Source of the DNA: an uncultured Prevotella sp.
GTDB lineage: Bacteria > Bacteroidota > Bacteroidia > Bacteroidales > Bacteroidaceae
Length of the DNA stretch: 51,594 bases
NCBI GenBank assembly: GCA_900553465.1
Contig: USDT01000018.1
Span: 1 to 51,594 of the forward strand
Direction: 5' to 3'
Part shown: positions 25,034 to 34,670 of the stretch, piece by piece
How the letters are laid out: every line of letters begins with the position of its first letter
How positions within the stretch are numbered: the stretch's first letter is position 1
Translations under genes and position numbers: made by a program
The notes under the pieces: generated by a model
What the model was told of the DNA's origin: nothing
What the model saw: only the letters and a program-made list of their open reading frames with translations
The model's database searches: none

Positions 25034-27379
25034 ATGAACAGGAAATTTTTATTTATTGCATCTCTATTGCTATTGACCGGATTGTCCGGTTCTTGGGCAG
25101 ACACGAAAAAGGAACCTGTGTCGTATGTCAATCCTATGATTGGAACAAGTGGCATGGGACATACTTTTCCTGGAGCGTGTGCTCCATTCGGAATTGTGCA
25201 GCTCAGTCCGGAGACAGACACTATCCCCCAGAATATCAACGGCCGATATGTCGGAAAAGTCTATGCTTATTGCGCTGGTTATCAGCATGAGGATCCGACA
25301 ATTGTCGGTTTCAGTCATACACACTTGAGCGGAACCGGACACTCTGATCTCGGAGACATCATGATAATGCCTCAGACGGGTGCGTTGAAACTTAATCCTG
25401 GTACGGCTGATAAACCTGAAAACGGTTATCGTTCGCGTTTCTCGCATGATACGGAGGTTGCAGAACCGGGATATTATGGTGTTACTCTCAGTGATTATAA
25501 TATTAAAGCCGAGATGACTGCCACACAGAGAGTCGGTGTGCATCGTTACACATTCCCTAAAGGCGACGATTGTCGCATTATTCTTGACTTGCTGCACGGT
25601 ATTTACAATTATGACGGTAAAGTGCTTTGGAGCAGTTTGAGAGTTGAGAACGATACGTTGATAACTGGTTATCGCATCACTAACGGCTGGGCACGCTGCA
25701 ACTATACTTACTTTGCCATATCGCTCAGCAAACCGATAAAGGATTATGGCTATAAGGACATGAAGACTCCGAAGTATCAGGGATTCTGGCGGAAGTTTAA
25801 TGTCAATCGTAATTTCCCGGAGATTGCAGGACGAGATATCGTTGCCTATTTCAATTTCGACAATAGCGACTCTCAGCAGCTTACAATAAAGGTAGCCTTG
25901 TCTGCCGTAGGAACAGACGGTGCTTTGAAAAATCTCCGTGCAGAAGTAGGAGGAAAATCGTTTGATCAGATACGTACGGAGACAGAAGGATTGTGGAATC
26001 ATGAGTTAAGTCTGATAGAGTGTGAAGGTACAGATGATCAGAAAGCAATGTTGTATACATCACTTTATCACACAATGATAAATCCGTCCATATACATGGA
26101 TGTGGACAGAAAATATCGCGGACTTGATGGTAATATACATGTAGCCGAAGATTTTGACAATTATACAATATTCTCTGTTTGGGACACATACCGTGCGTTA
26201 CATCCGTTGCTCGGACTTATAAAGCCGGACCGTAATACAAACATGGTGAAATCAATGATTGCCCATCAGCAGCAAAGTGTTCATCATATGTTGCCTATAT
26301 GGAGTCTTATGGCAAACGAGGGATGGTGTATGACCGGTTATCATGCTGTTACAGTTCTTGCTGATGCGCTTGTGAAAGGTGCTGACATTGATCGTGATGC
26401 TGCGATGAAGGCAATGGTGGAAACGGCAACATGTCCTTATTATGAGAGTCTGGGAGATTATATGAAGCTCGGTTATGCTCCGTTTGACAAAAATGGTACG
26501 GCGGCTTCAAATACATTGGAATATTCTTTTGACGACTGGACCATATACAATGCAGCAAAGCAACTGGGTATGAGTGATGTTGCCGGACAATTTGAGAAAC
26601 GCGCACTTTATTATCGCAATACATTTGATAAGAACGTAGGATTTGCAAGTCCTCGTTATTCTGACGGTTCTTTCAAAAAAGACTTGGATCCTTATCAGAC
26701 ATCCGGTGAGGGATTCATTGAAGGCAACTCATGGAATTTCTCTTTCCAGGCACCTCAGGATGTGTTCGGACTTATAAATCTTTTCGGTGGCGAGAAAGCA
26801 TTTGTCGGAAAATTGGATAAGCTCTTTGAAATGGATCTTCCTGCGAAATATTATGAACACAACGAAGACGTGACCATCGACTGTCTTGTCGGCGGATATG
26901 TTCATGGCAATGAACCTAGCCATCACATCCCTTATCTCTATGCGTGGACATCACAGCCATGGAAGACACAGACATGGATGCGAACAATCATGAACAAGAT
27001 GTATCGTAATCATATACGTGGTCTTGGAGGAAATGATGACTGCGGTCAGATGTCAGCATGGTACATCTTCTCTGCAATGGGATTCTATCCGGTATGTCCC
27101 GGCAGTGACCAGTATGTGCTTGGCGCACCTTATCTTCCTTATATGAACGTTACTCTTTCAAACGGAAAACACATAACTATAAAGGCTCCGAAGGTAAGCG
27201 ACAAGAACAGATATGTGCAGAGTGTGAAGATAAACGGCAAACCATATTCGAAGTTGTACGTAACTCATAAGATGCTTACTGATGGTTGTGATATAGAGTT
27301 TGTCATGAGTAGCAAGCCGAACAAAAAGCGTGGATTGGCTGCAACAGACAAGCCTTATTCTATGACAAAGGGTGAATAA
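25034..27379 (+). CDS. GH92 family alpha-mannosidase (first copy)
   Basis: 781 residues with a Sec signal peptide (MNRKFLFIASLLLLTGLSGSWA). GH92 blocks: YVNPMIGTSGMGHTFPGACAPFGIVQLSPETD near residue 30, GFSHTHLSGTGHSDLGDIMIMP, SVWDTYRALHPLL, the catalytic-domain segment DYMKLGYAPFDKNGTAASNTLEYSFDDW, GNEPSHHIPYLY and GNDDCGQMSAWYIFSAMGFYPVCPGS. These calcium-dependent exo-enzymes remove mannose from N-glycans and yeast mannan in the periplasm. First of three same-strand genes. Closest relative in view is the third gene, pointing to an old tandem duplication. A weak promoter TTG (24996)/TAAATTCT (25018) is possible. Confidence 0.95.
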   Translation: MNRKFLFIASLLLLTGLSGSWADTKKEPVSYVNPMIGTSGMGHTFPGACAPFGIVQLSPETDTIPQNINGRYVGKVYAYCAGYQHEDPTIVGFSHTHLSGTGHSDLGDIMIMPQTGALKLNPGTADKPENGYRSRFSHDTEVAEPGYYGVTLSDYNIKAEMTATQRVGVHRYTFPKGDDCRIILDLLHGIYNYDGKVLWSSLRVENDTLITGYRITNGWARCNYTYFAISLSKPIKDYGYKDMKTPKYQGFWRKFNVNRNFPEIAGRDIVAYFNFDNSDSQQLTIKVALSAVGTDGALKNLRAEVGGKSFDQIRTETEGLWNHELSLIECEGTDDQKAMLYTSLYHTMINPSIYMDVDRKYRGLDGNIHVAEDFDNYTIFSVWDTYRALHPLLGLIKPDRNTNMVKSMIAHQQQSVHHMLPIWSLMANEGWCMTGYHAVTVLADALVKGADIDRDAAMKAMVETATCPYYESLGDYMKLGYAPFDKNGTAASNTLEYSFDDWTIYNAAKQLGMSDVAGQFEKRALYYRNTFDKNVGFASPRYSDGSFKKDLDPYQTSGEGFIEGNSWNFSFQAPQDVFGLINLFGGEKAFVGKLDKLFEMDLPAKYYEHNEDVTIDCLVGGYVHGNEPSHHIPYLYAWTSQPWKTQTWMRTIMNKMYRNHIRGLGGNDDCGQMSAWYIFSAMGFYPVCPGSDQYVLGAPYLPYMNVTLSNGKHITIKAPKVSDKNRYVQSVKINGKPYSKLYVTHKMLTDGCDIEFVMSSKPNKKRGLAATDKPYSMTKGE

Positions 27380-27443
27380 TGGTTTATTAATTTATAGAAG
27401 AGATATTCAAAGGATAAATAAAGAACATTAATAACAGAAAACT

Positions 27444-28238
27444 ATGAAAATCAGAAAAACAGTTACGATGGCTGCTCTTGCTTGTGGCCTTATGATGTTC
27501 ACTGCGTGCGGAACATCCAAAAAGGCTGCTTCAGCCGATCAGTGGGAAAGTTTTAAGATAAGGGACATCTATTTTGATGATCAGGCTCCGGACAGCAAGG
27601 GTTCTAAGATTTATCATGCCATAATACCTGATCCCGAAGCATACATAAACAAAGTATCGCGTGAGGTTCTCAATACACTGTATTTCTCTCCGAAAGACAG
27701 TATTCCCGCTCTGGACAGACTGCATTACAAACTTGAGGATACAGACGGTATTTCAGCTAAGGGTGGTGGTAATGGTTTCGTGGACATCTTCTACAGCACC
27801 CGCCATGTAGAACATTCGTTCGCCAACAATGATACTGCGCGTGTTGATTTCGAGACAAGAGGTGTGCTGCTTCATGAACTAACACATGCCTTCCAGCTTG
27901 AACCGCAGGGTATAGGTAATTACGGAAACAGCAAGACCGTATGGGCATTCATCGAGGGAATGGCCGACGCTGTGCGTGTTGCCAATGGCGGTTTCCATGG
28001 TGAACAGGATCGTCCGAAAGGCGGCAATTATATGGACGGATATCGTCATGCTGGATATTTCTTCGTATGGATAAGAGATCATAAGGATCCTGATTTCCTG
28101 CGCAAGTTCAACCGTTCTACTCTTGAGGTCGTTCCATGGTCATGGGATGGAGCCATAAAACACATTCTTGGCGATAAATATACTATCGACGGACTGTGGC
28201 ACGAATATCAGGTTGCTGTTGGCGACATAAAGGAATAA
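27444..28238 (+). CDS. Basic-secretory-protein-like (PF04450) lipoprotein, putative metallopeptidase
   Basis: 264 residues. Signal peptide with lipobox LMMFTAC at about Cys22. The domain resembles plant basic secretory proteins and their Bacteroidota relatives: YFSPKDSIPALDRLHYKL, GNGFVDIFYSTRHVEHSF, then the zinc-type HELTHAFQ with WAFIEGMADAVRV supplying the third ligand region, and GYRHAGYFFVWIRDHKDPDFLRKFN. It sits 64 nt after one GH92 gene and 13 nt before another, so a role in cutting the protein part of mannosylated glycoproteins is a good guess. Activity is not established for bacterial members. Confidence 0.88.
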   Translation: MKIRKTVTMAALACGLMMFTACGTSKKAASADQWESFKIRDIYFDDQAPDSKGSKIYHAIIPDPEAYINKVSREVLNTLYFSPKDSIPALDRLHYKLEDTDGISAKGGGNGFVDIFYSTRHVEHSFANNDTARVDFETRGVLLHELTHAFQLEPQGIGNYGNSKTVWAFIEGMADAVRVANGGFHGEQDRPKGGNYMDGYRHAGYFFVWIRDHKDPDFLRKFNRSTLEVVPWSWDGAIKHILGDKYTIDGLWHEYQVAVGDIKE

Positions 28239-28251
28239 AAAATTAATCAGA

Positions 28252-30579
28252 ATGAGAAAATACTTTTTAATGGCAGTCATGGCTTTGTCCATGACTGTTT
28301 ATGCAAAACAGGATAAGGCCGAACGGCTGATAGATTATGTCAATCCGTTTGTCGGAACAGACGGATACGGCAATGTATATCCGGGCGCGCAGATTCCTTT
28401 CGGCGGAATACAGATAAGTCCGGACACAGATGAGCATTTCTACGACTGCGCTTCCGGATACAAGTGGAACCGTCAGTCTATACAAGGCTTCTCGCTGACC
28501 CATCTTAGTGGAACAGGTATTCCTGATCTTGGTGACTTCCTTTTCATGCCCGGTACCGGGGACATAAAACTCGATCCAGGCACAGACGAGAATCCTGATG
28601 AAGGTTACCGCTCCCGTTTCTCTCACGAAGAGGAGAAAGCCACTCCGGGTTATTACAGTGTGATACTCAAGGATTATGGTGTGAAGGCAGAGATGACCTC
28701 GGCAGTGAGAAGCGGCATTTTCCGTTTCACCTATCCGAAATCAGACAAATCATTCATCCTTATTGATTTCAACCATACGTTGTGGCAGAAATGTATCTGG
28801 TCGAACATTCGAGTAGAGAATGATAGTGTTGTGACAGGATATAAGCTCGTAAAGGGATGGGGACCGGAGCGTCACATATATTTCAGAGCAGTATTCTCAA
28901 AGCCTCTGAAGAACTTCATGATATATCAGGACAAGAAACCGGTGATATACAACACATCACGTTTCCGCAGCAACCGTGAGGCCTGGGGACCTAACATTAT
29001 GTTTACTGCGTCGTTTGCAACTGACGATAATGAGGTGGTTACGGTGAAGACATCCATCTCGGCCATCAGTACCGACGGTGCGGCTCTCAACATGCGTGAG
29101 CTCGACGGCATGACTTTTGACAGTGTTAAGGCACTTGCCGAACAGAAATGGGAGAAGGAACTCTCCACATATACCATAAAGGGAACACAGGAACAGAAGG
29201 AAACTTTCTACACATCGGCATATCATGCCGCATTGTGCCCGTTTGTATATAATGACGCAGATGGTTCTTATCTCGGACTTGACAAGAACGTTGAGAAGGA
29301 GAGTGGCTTTACAAACCGTACCGAGTTCTCGTTCTGGGATACATACAGGGCATTCCATCCGCTGATGAATCTTGTGCATCAGGACATACAGGCTGATGTG
29401 GCCAACTCTATGCTTGCACACTACGACAAGAGTGTTGAGAAGATGCTGCCTTACTGGTCGTTTGCCAGCAACGAGACGTGGTGTATGATAGGTTATCACG
29501 CAGCAGCCATATTGGCCGACATGATATGCAAGGACGTTAAAGGTTTTGACTACGAACGTGCTTTCGAAGCAATGGTCACGACTGCAATGAACAACAATTA
29601 CGACTGTCTGCCGGAATACCGCTCTCTCGGTTATGTGCCGTTCGACAAGGAGGCGGAATCTGTATCAAAGACATTGGAATACGCTTACGACGATTACGCC
29701 ATTGCTCAGGCAGCAAAGAAACTCGGCAAGAACAAGGAGTACGAATATTTCATGAACCGTGCCATGAGCTATCAGAATCTCTACGACAGCCAGACCGGAT
29801 ATATGCGTGGTAAGGACATAAACGGCAAGTGGCGCACACCGTTTGCTCCTGTGGCTTATCAGGGACCTGGTTCAGTAAACGGCTGGGGTGATATTACCGA
29901 AGGTTTTACTGTTCAGTATCACTGGACTGTTCCGCAGGACGTTCAGGGACTTATCAATCTGATGGGACGCGACCTATTCCGTTCACGTCTTGACTCATTG
30001 TTCCTTTACGAGCTGCCGGAGGACATCCCGGGTGCCCATGACATTCACGGACGTATAGGTGCTTACTGGCACGGAAACGAGCCTTGCCACCACGTGGCCT
30101 ATCTCTACAATTACATTGGAGAAGGCTGGAAGTGTCAGAAGTGGGTGCGTGAGGTTGTCGACAGATTCTATGGCAATAAGCCGGGCTCGCTGTGCGGAAA
30201 CGACGACTGCGGCCAGATGTCGGCGTGGTATATATTCAACTGTCTCGGCTTCTATCCCGTATGTCCGGGCAGTGGATACTATAACTTCGGTTCGCCGGCA
30301 CTGCCTGCTGTTGACGTTAGGATGAGCAACGGACGCCATATCAGAATGACAACCAAGAACTGGAGCAAGGATGCCGTATATATTAATAAAGTATATGTTA
30401 ACGGAAAGCTCTACACCAAGTCGTATCTGACATGGGACGACGTGAAGAATGGCATCGATATTGAGTTTGTCATGAGCAAGAAGCCTAACAAGAAATGGGC
30501 TGTCGCCAAGGACGACATTGCTCCTTCGGTTTCTACTGACGGCAAGACCGTAGCATACAAGCACGGCATGCAGCTTTAA
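28252..30579 (+). CDS. GH92 family alpha-mannosidase (second copy)
   Basis: 775 residues with a signal peptide (MRKYFLMAVMALSMTVYA). It shares with the first copy YVNPFVGTDGYGNVYPGAQIPFGGIQISPDTD, GFSLTHLSGTGIPDLGDFLFMPG, SFWDTYRAFHPLM, GYVPFDKEAESVSKTLEYAYDDYA, GNEPCHHVAYLY and GNDDCGQMSAWYIFNCLGFYPVCPGSGYYNFGSPA, including the conserved acidic residues. Divergence in the sugar-facing loops suggests a different mannosidic linkage. A hairpin terminator follows at 30608-30645. Confidence 0.95.
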   Translation: MRKYFLMAVMALSMTVYAKQDKAERLIDYVNPFVGTDGYGNVYPGAQIPFGGIQISPDTDEHFYDCASGYKWNRQSIQGFSLTHLSGTGIPDLGDFLFMPGTGDIKLDPGTDENPDEGYRSRFSHEEEKATPGYYSVILKDYGVKAEMTSAVRSGIFRFTYPKSDKSFILIDFNHTLWQKCIWSNIRVENDSVVTGYKLVKGWGPERHIYFRAVFSKPLKNFMIYQDKKPVIYNTSRFRSNREAWGPNIMFTASFATDDNEVVTVKTSISAISTDGAALNMRELDGMTFDSVKALAEQKWEKELSTYTIKGTQEQKETFYTSAYHAALCPFVYNDADGSYLGLDKNVEKESGFTNRTEFSFWDTYRAFHPLMNLVHQDIQADVANSMLAHYDKSVEKMLPYWSFASNETWCMIGYHAAAILADMICKDVKGFDYERAFEAMVTTAMNNNYDCLPEYRSLGYVPFDKEAESVSKTLEYAYDDYAIAQAAKKLGKNKEYEYFMNRAMSYQNLYDSQTGYMRGKDINGKWRTPFAPVAYQGPGSVNGWGDITEGFTVQYHWTVPQDVQGLINLMGRDLFRSRLDSLFLYELPEDIPGAHDIHGRIGAYWHGNEPCHHVAYLYNYIGEGWKCQKWVREVVDRFYGNKPGSLCGNDDCGQMSAWYIFNCLGFYPVCPGSGYYNFGSPALPAVDVRMSNGRHIRMTTKNWSKDAVYINKVYVNGKLYTKSYLTWDDVKNGIDIEFVMSKKPNKKWAVAKDDIAPSVSTDGKTVAYKHGMQL

Positions 30580-30607
30580 GATTGATTCATTCATTATTTT
30601 TATACTC

Positions 30608-30645
30608 AAAGGAGGACGGCCCGCTGATGGCTGTTCTCCTTTTTT
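30608..30645 (+). terminator. Rho-independent terminator after GH92 operon
   Basis: AAAGGAGGAC pairs with GTTCTCCTTT around a GC-rich loop, followed by a run of six T. It lies 29 nt past the stop of the second GH92 gene. Confidence 0.8.
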
Positions 30646-30789
30646 GTAGGCAGATATATGCCGTGTAAGATTAAAATATCGGTATTGTATCATAAATGAT
30701 TCTGACATAATGTTGCGGGAATCTTAACCTGCCCTCGTTTATTGTTCTAACTGTAATGTTTGGCAGCGCCGGTTCTGATACGGTGCTTT

Positions 30790-30905
30790 TTGAGCTATGA
30801 AACGTACTGTTTCAGGCTGTGATATGGGCCGTTTCAGACTGCAAAACGGCCTATTTCATGGGACGATACGGGCTTTGTCACAACCCAATATAGGCTTTAA
30901 TATTA
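30790..30905. repeat. 22-bp periodic array (array C, free-standing)
   Basis: TTTCA occurs at 30810, 30832 and 30854 and TGTCA at 30876, each step exactly 22 bp; the fifth unit keeps GGC in phase (30871 then 30893). Cores: ATGAAACGTACTGTTTCAGG, GATATGGGCCGTTTCAGA, AAAACGGCCTATTTCATG and CGATACGGGCTTTGTCA. GCCGTTT/AAACGGC (30829-30850) forms a local hairpin across units. No polyA module adjoins it. The rest of 30646-30973 contains nothing I can name. Confidence 0.75.
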
Positions 30906-30973
30906 CATGAATTGGTGAGAACCACGTTTTTTGTTATGTTTTATCCTCCTTCCCGCTTTTTGTTTCATGCGGT

Positions 30974-31004
30974 TTGTGGCATTATAATATTTGTTGTAAC
31001 TTTG
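30974..31004 (+). promoter_or_regulatory. Promoter of mrp
   Basis: TTG (30974-30976), 20 bp, TAACTTTG (30997-31004). Predicted start near 31010 gives a leader of about 155 nt before the ATG at 31168. Confidence 0.7.
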
Positions 31005-31167
31005 CCGTTGCAATCGGCTCTGTATAAGCCGTGTGTTTAGGTTCAGACCGAAGTATTGGTTTAATATTGCCGAGTAATGCGGAAGAAATAGCGTTTTAGG
31101 GCACGGTTTTTGCAGTTGATAAGAATAATTATAAGCAACGAATATTAATCAAAAAAACAAGATATTT

Positions 31168-32268
31168 ATGGTATTATATCCTGAAATGATAAAGAAGGCG
31201 CTGGCAACCGTCATCTATCCAGGTACGAAAAAGAACATCGTGGAGAGTGAGATGCTTGCCGACAACCTGAGAATAGACGGCATGAAGGTGTCTTTCTCGC
31301 TCATTTTTCCGCGCGAGACAGATCCTTTTCTCAAATCAGTTGTCAAAGCAGCCGAGCATGCAATCCATTACTATGTGTCAGAAGAAGTGGAAGTGACGAT
31401 AGACACTGAATTCACATCGAAGGCACGTCCAAAGCCCGGTAAGATGCTGCCGCAGGTCAAGAATGTGGTTGCTGTGAGCTCCGGTAAGGGCGGAGTGGGC
31501 AAGAGTACCGTAGCAGTCAATCTTGCCATAGCGTTGGCAAAACTCGGCTACAAGGTCGGAATACTCGATACAGATATCTTCGGTCCGTCACTGCCTAAGA
31601 TGTTTGATGTGGAGAAAGAACGTATATACAGCGTCGAGAAAGACGGCCGTACACTCATCGAGCCGCTGCAGAAATACGGAGTAAAGCTGCTCAGCATCGG
31701 ATTTTTCGTCAATCCGGATACTGCAACGCTCTGGCGTGGCGGTATGGCCTCAAACGCTTTGAAGCAGCTCATAGCCGATGCCGACTGGGACGAACTCGAC
31801 TATTTCATTCTCGACACACCGCCAGGAACAAGCGATATCCATCTCACACTGTTGCAGACACTCGCCATTACCGGTGCCGTAATAGTCAGCACACCACAGG
31901 ATGTGGCCTTGGCCGACGCCCGCAAAGGTATTGACATGTACACGAATGATAAGGTGAATGTGCCTATTCTCGGTCTTGTGGAGAACATGGCATGGTTTAC
32001 TCCTGCCGAACTTCCCGAAAATAAATACTTCATCTTCGGTAAGGAAGGATGCAAGAAACTGGCCAAGGAGATGAATATTCCGCTGCTCGCTCAGATTCCT
32101 ATAGTACAGGGACTGTGTGAAAGTGGTGATGACGGCAAACCTGCCGCTCTCAACAGTGACTCCATTCTCGGACAGGTATTCCTTAATCTGGCCCAGGCTG
32201 TGGTGACAGTTGTCAATCGCAGGAACAAGGAAATGGGGCCGACTAAGATAGTGGAAGTTAAGAACTGA
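31168..32268 (+). CDS. mrp: Mrp/NBP35-family Fe-S carrier ATPase
   Basis: 366 residues. N-terminal MIP18/DUF59-like domain (about 1-85) then a P-loop domain with the deviant Walker A SSGKGGVGKST at 104-114, GILDTDIFGPSLPKMF and YFILDTPPGTSDIHLTL. It should carry or transfer Fe-S clusters in the cytoplasm. The C-terminal CxxC of Nbp35/Ind1 and many Mrp proteins is absent: the corresponding place reads ENMAWFTPAELPENKYFIFG, as I recall for Bacteroidota Mrp. Monocistronic, ending at a shared bidirectional terminator. Confidence 0.93.
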   Translation: MVLYPEMIKKALATVIYPGTKKNIVESEMLADNLRIDGMKVSFSLIFPRETDPFLKSVVKAAEHAIHYYVSEEVEVTIDTEFTSKARPKPGKMLPQVKNVVAVSSGKGGVGKSTVAVNLAIALAKLGYKVGILDTDIFGPSLPKMFDVEKERIYSVEKDGRTLIEPLQKYGVKLLSIGFFVNPDTATLWRGGMASNALKQLIADADWDELDYFILDTPPGTSDIHLTLLQTLAITGAVIVSTPQDVALADARKGIDMYTNDKVNVPILGLVENMAWFTPAELPENKYFIFGKEGCKKLAKEMNIPLLAQIPIVQGLCESGDDGKPAALNSDSILGQVFLNLAQAVVTVVNRRNKEMGPTKIVEVKN

Positions 32269-32294
32269 AATACAAACGTGTAATACCCGATATG

Positions 32295-32346
32295 AAAAAC
32301 TCCGTGGTGACAGATCTGTGAAATGATTACCACGGAGTTTTCTTTT
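32295..32346. terminator. Bidirectional terminator between mrp and lipoprotein gene
   Basis: AAAACTCCGTGGT (32297-32308 region) pairs with ACCACGGAGTTTT (32329-32341), followed by TCTTTT on the plus side and preceded by A-rich sequence giving Ts on the minus side. Confidence 0.85.
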
Positions 32347-32435
32347 ATTATTAATTAACGTCTCTTCATCGGACTGATGTACTGCGTAATAATATTGCTG
32401 CAATCACGCAGCGGTCGGTCCGTCTGTTTTATCAG

Positions 32436-34127
32436 TTATTCCATATAGATATTTATTCGTTTGCCATCAGCATCTCTTACATACACAAGCCGGTTGCTTT
32501 TCAGAACTTTACCGTTGACAGTGGTCTGCATGTATGCTCCGGTTGTTTTAAGCTGGTGTGAGATAAGGCCGGTGTCGTCTATATCTTCTTCGTCGTCGTA
32601 TGTGGTATCAATGGCGAAGGATGAGAAATATTCAAAAGAGCCTTTGCTGTATTCCATCATACCGAGTACATTATCGTCGAACCAGAACGCGCCTTCGTAT
32701 ATTCTCTTATATTTCACCTTTGTTCCGTCAGAGCTGAAATCAGTATAGCGTATGGAGGGCTTTTTGTCATAAACTATGGTAAAGGGTACTTTTCCTATGC
32801 ACACCCATCCGGCATATACGGCAAGTTCCCATTCTCCTCGGGCTACGAAGTTCTTCGTATCCAGTTCCTTGAAGTCACGTCTATCTACATAAATATGTTT
32901 ATTAAAGTTTCCCGGATCCACCATGCCGATTTCAGTATATGATTTCTCTCCCACAGGTTTTGTCTTCAGATAGAGTGCCTCGTGAAATTCTCCGGAAAGT
33001 TCTCCCGGTAATGACAACTCGCCTGTAAGATTTACTGTCAATACTCTGTTTATGACAGACTCGATAGTTACGTTGATATTGTCTATCTGCATTTCGCTGT
33101 TGTAGAACTTTTCCATACTGTCAGGACAACCTTGCTCATAGTACACAAGGTGAGGATGGATGTATTCGCCCTGTTCCACTTTCTTCTTTTCCTGTTCAGA
33201 CACCATGAATGCACGCACATAATATGTTTTGTGCTCCATATTTTCCGGCACATCCACCCATACATAATCGTCCACCGGATCCAGCGGAACCAACTTAGAT
33301 ACATATTCACAATTATTGAGTGTCACTTCTGGTGATGTTCCGAAAACCAATCCGCAATACACTTTATTCTCAATCTCATCGCCATAATTTCCTACATTAT
33401 AATCGCGGATGAATGTTGTGTTATGTATAGGCGATGCCATTATTCCGATCTGATTGTAGTCTCCTGTGCGTTCATGGGCATAGTGTACGAACATGTATGT
33501 GTAGAAAAGGTCCTTACGCAGAGTGGGAGTTGCATCCTCATAATAGTATGCGGTTTCACAGAACTGCTGCATGGCTTCATCGTTGTCCGGTGCGGAAGAA
33601 GTGTTGTATTTGCCACGACTCACGCCTGCAAATATATCGTTGAGATTGCTTGTAGCGGGTTTCGGCAGGAAAGACACAGTCTTATACACAGCCTTGAGAT
33701 ATGCTGCCATTTTCTCAAAAGCGTTTGTGCCTGTAGGGTTTGTGTATTGAAAGTCAAAAGAACTGTGGGTCCATGTGTCGTTGCAGTATGATACATACAT
33801 TTTGCTGCCTTGAGTGAAGAAGTAGTACCACACTCTGTTGATACATGCCTGGCTCAAACGGCATTTGTCGTCGAACATGAATATGGCGTCATAGCTGTCC
33901 ATGTCGTCTATCTGTGCGAAATATCCTCCATTGCGTATGTCGGGCGAGGCCTGCATCCTCAGATAGTTGTCAAACCTGATGGCCCATTTCCATCCATAGT
34001 TCACCAAATCTTCATCATCAATTTTCTCAACTTTAGGAGCTTTGTCCTCTTCGCTTTCAGTACATCCCGACAACGTGCTCATTGCCAGCAGTATGAGGGG
34101 AAGAAAGTAAAAAAATTTTCTTACCAT
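32436..34127 (-). CDS. Large lipoprotein of unknown function
   Basis: 563 residues. Signal peptide with lipobox MSTLSGC at about Cys22, then an acidic linker (TESEEDKAPKVEKIDDED), the pattern associated with surface-exposed lipoproteins in Bacteroidota. About 25-300 is a mixed domain rich in Tyr/Trp/Asp (NGGYFAQIDDMDSYDAIFMFDDKCRLSQACINRVWYYFF) with an HYAHERTGDYNQIGI segment; 260-450 shows fibronectin-like strands (VDDYVWVDVPENMEHKTYYVRAFMV). I do not recognise a family. Transcription may start far upstream (see 34460). Confidence 0.8.
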   Translation of the reverse strand: MVRKFFYFLPLILLAMSTLSGCTESEEDKAPKVEKIDDEDLVNYGWKWAIRFDNYLRMQASPDIRNGGYFAQIDDMDSYDAIFMFDDKCRLSQACINRVWYYFFTQGSKMYVSYCNDTWTHSSFDFQYTNPTGTNAFEKMAAYLKAVYKTVSFLPKPATSNLNDIFAGVSRGKYNTSSAPDNDEAMQQFCETAYYYEDATPTLRKDLFYTYMFVHYAHERTGDYNQIGIMASPIHNTTFIRDYNVGNYGDEIENKVYCGLVFGTSPEVTLNNCEYVSKLVPLDPVDDYVWVDVPENMEHKTYYVRAFMVSEQEKKKVEQGEYIHPHLVYYEQGCPDSMEKFYNSEMQIDNINVTIESVINRVLTVNLTGELSLPGELSGEFHEALYLKTKPVGEKSYTEIGMVDPGNFNKHIYVDRRDFKELDTKNFVARGEWELAVYAGWVCIGKVPFTIVYDKKPSIRYTDFSSDGTKVKYKRIYEGAFWFDDNVLGMMEYSKGSFEYFSSFAIDTTYDDEEDIDDTGLISHQLKTTGAYMQTTVNGKVLKSNRLVYVRDADGKRINIYME

Positions 34128-34670
34128 ATTCTTTCTTTGATAATCGAATCCTGTTTGCTGTATCGACAGTGTGGGATTCTTTGTGTAAAGATTATTTATT
34201 TTTGTTTGTTATAGAATTCTTGTGTGTAATGCCATTGTTGAAAATATCACGTACTTTTCTTATGCCATTGCTTTCGTCTTTCAATATGTTTACAGTGTGT
34301 ACTGTCCGTTATTTTGTTACATCACTTAGTTTTAAGATGAGTTGTCCGACTTCTTTTCATTTGTTCAGACCGTATCTTGTGGTTTGGATAAATGTCAGTA
34401 TTATTGGGCTGTTTGTTTCTGTATTAGTATTATATTCCAATGTTTTGGTATATGTATTGCAAAGTTACGGCTTTATTTTGAATACATGTATGTTTTCTTA
34501 AAGCAATATAAATAAATATTAAATATGCGGTCTTTGTGCGTATTAACGGGTATGGAAGGCATTGTGGCCATTTTTTCAGGAAATGGAAAGATCGGTGATG
34601 CATCCGGTTTACTGGAAATATTGCCCGATGGAGTGATAGATGTTGCTGTTGTGTCCGTTCTTTTGATTTA
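34128..34670. promoter_or_regulatory. Spacer with possible minus-strand promoter and long leader
   Basis: On the minus strand TAACTTTG (34460-34467) matches the -7 consensus, without a clear TTG at the right distance. If used, it gives the lipoprotein gene a leader of about 325 nt, which is A-rich with no obvious riboswitch fold. No gene is supported here; a 110-codon plus-strand frame at 34169-34501 is low-complexity hydrophobic and A/T-driven. 34528-34600 has one or two phrases reminiscent of the 22-bp units but no kept phase. Confidence 0.4.

Noticed and set aside
25070..26002. 310-codon open frame opposite the first GH92 gene
   Set aside because: Antisense shadow; the plus-strand frame has all GH92 motifs.
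34169..34501. 110-codon plus-strand open frame in the spacer
   Set aside because: Hydrophobic low-complexity translation from T-rich sequence, no promoter or neighbour logic; better explained as minus-strand leader.
34528..34600. Further 22-bp array
   Set aside because: Phrases such as GGCCATTTTTTCAGG look similar, but no more than two units could be placed and the phase is not kept.
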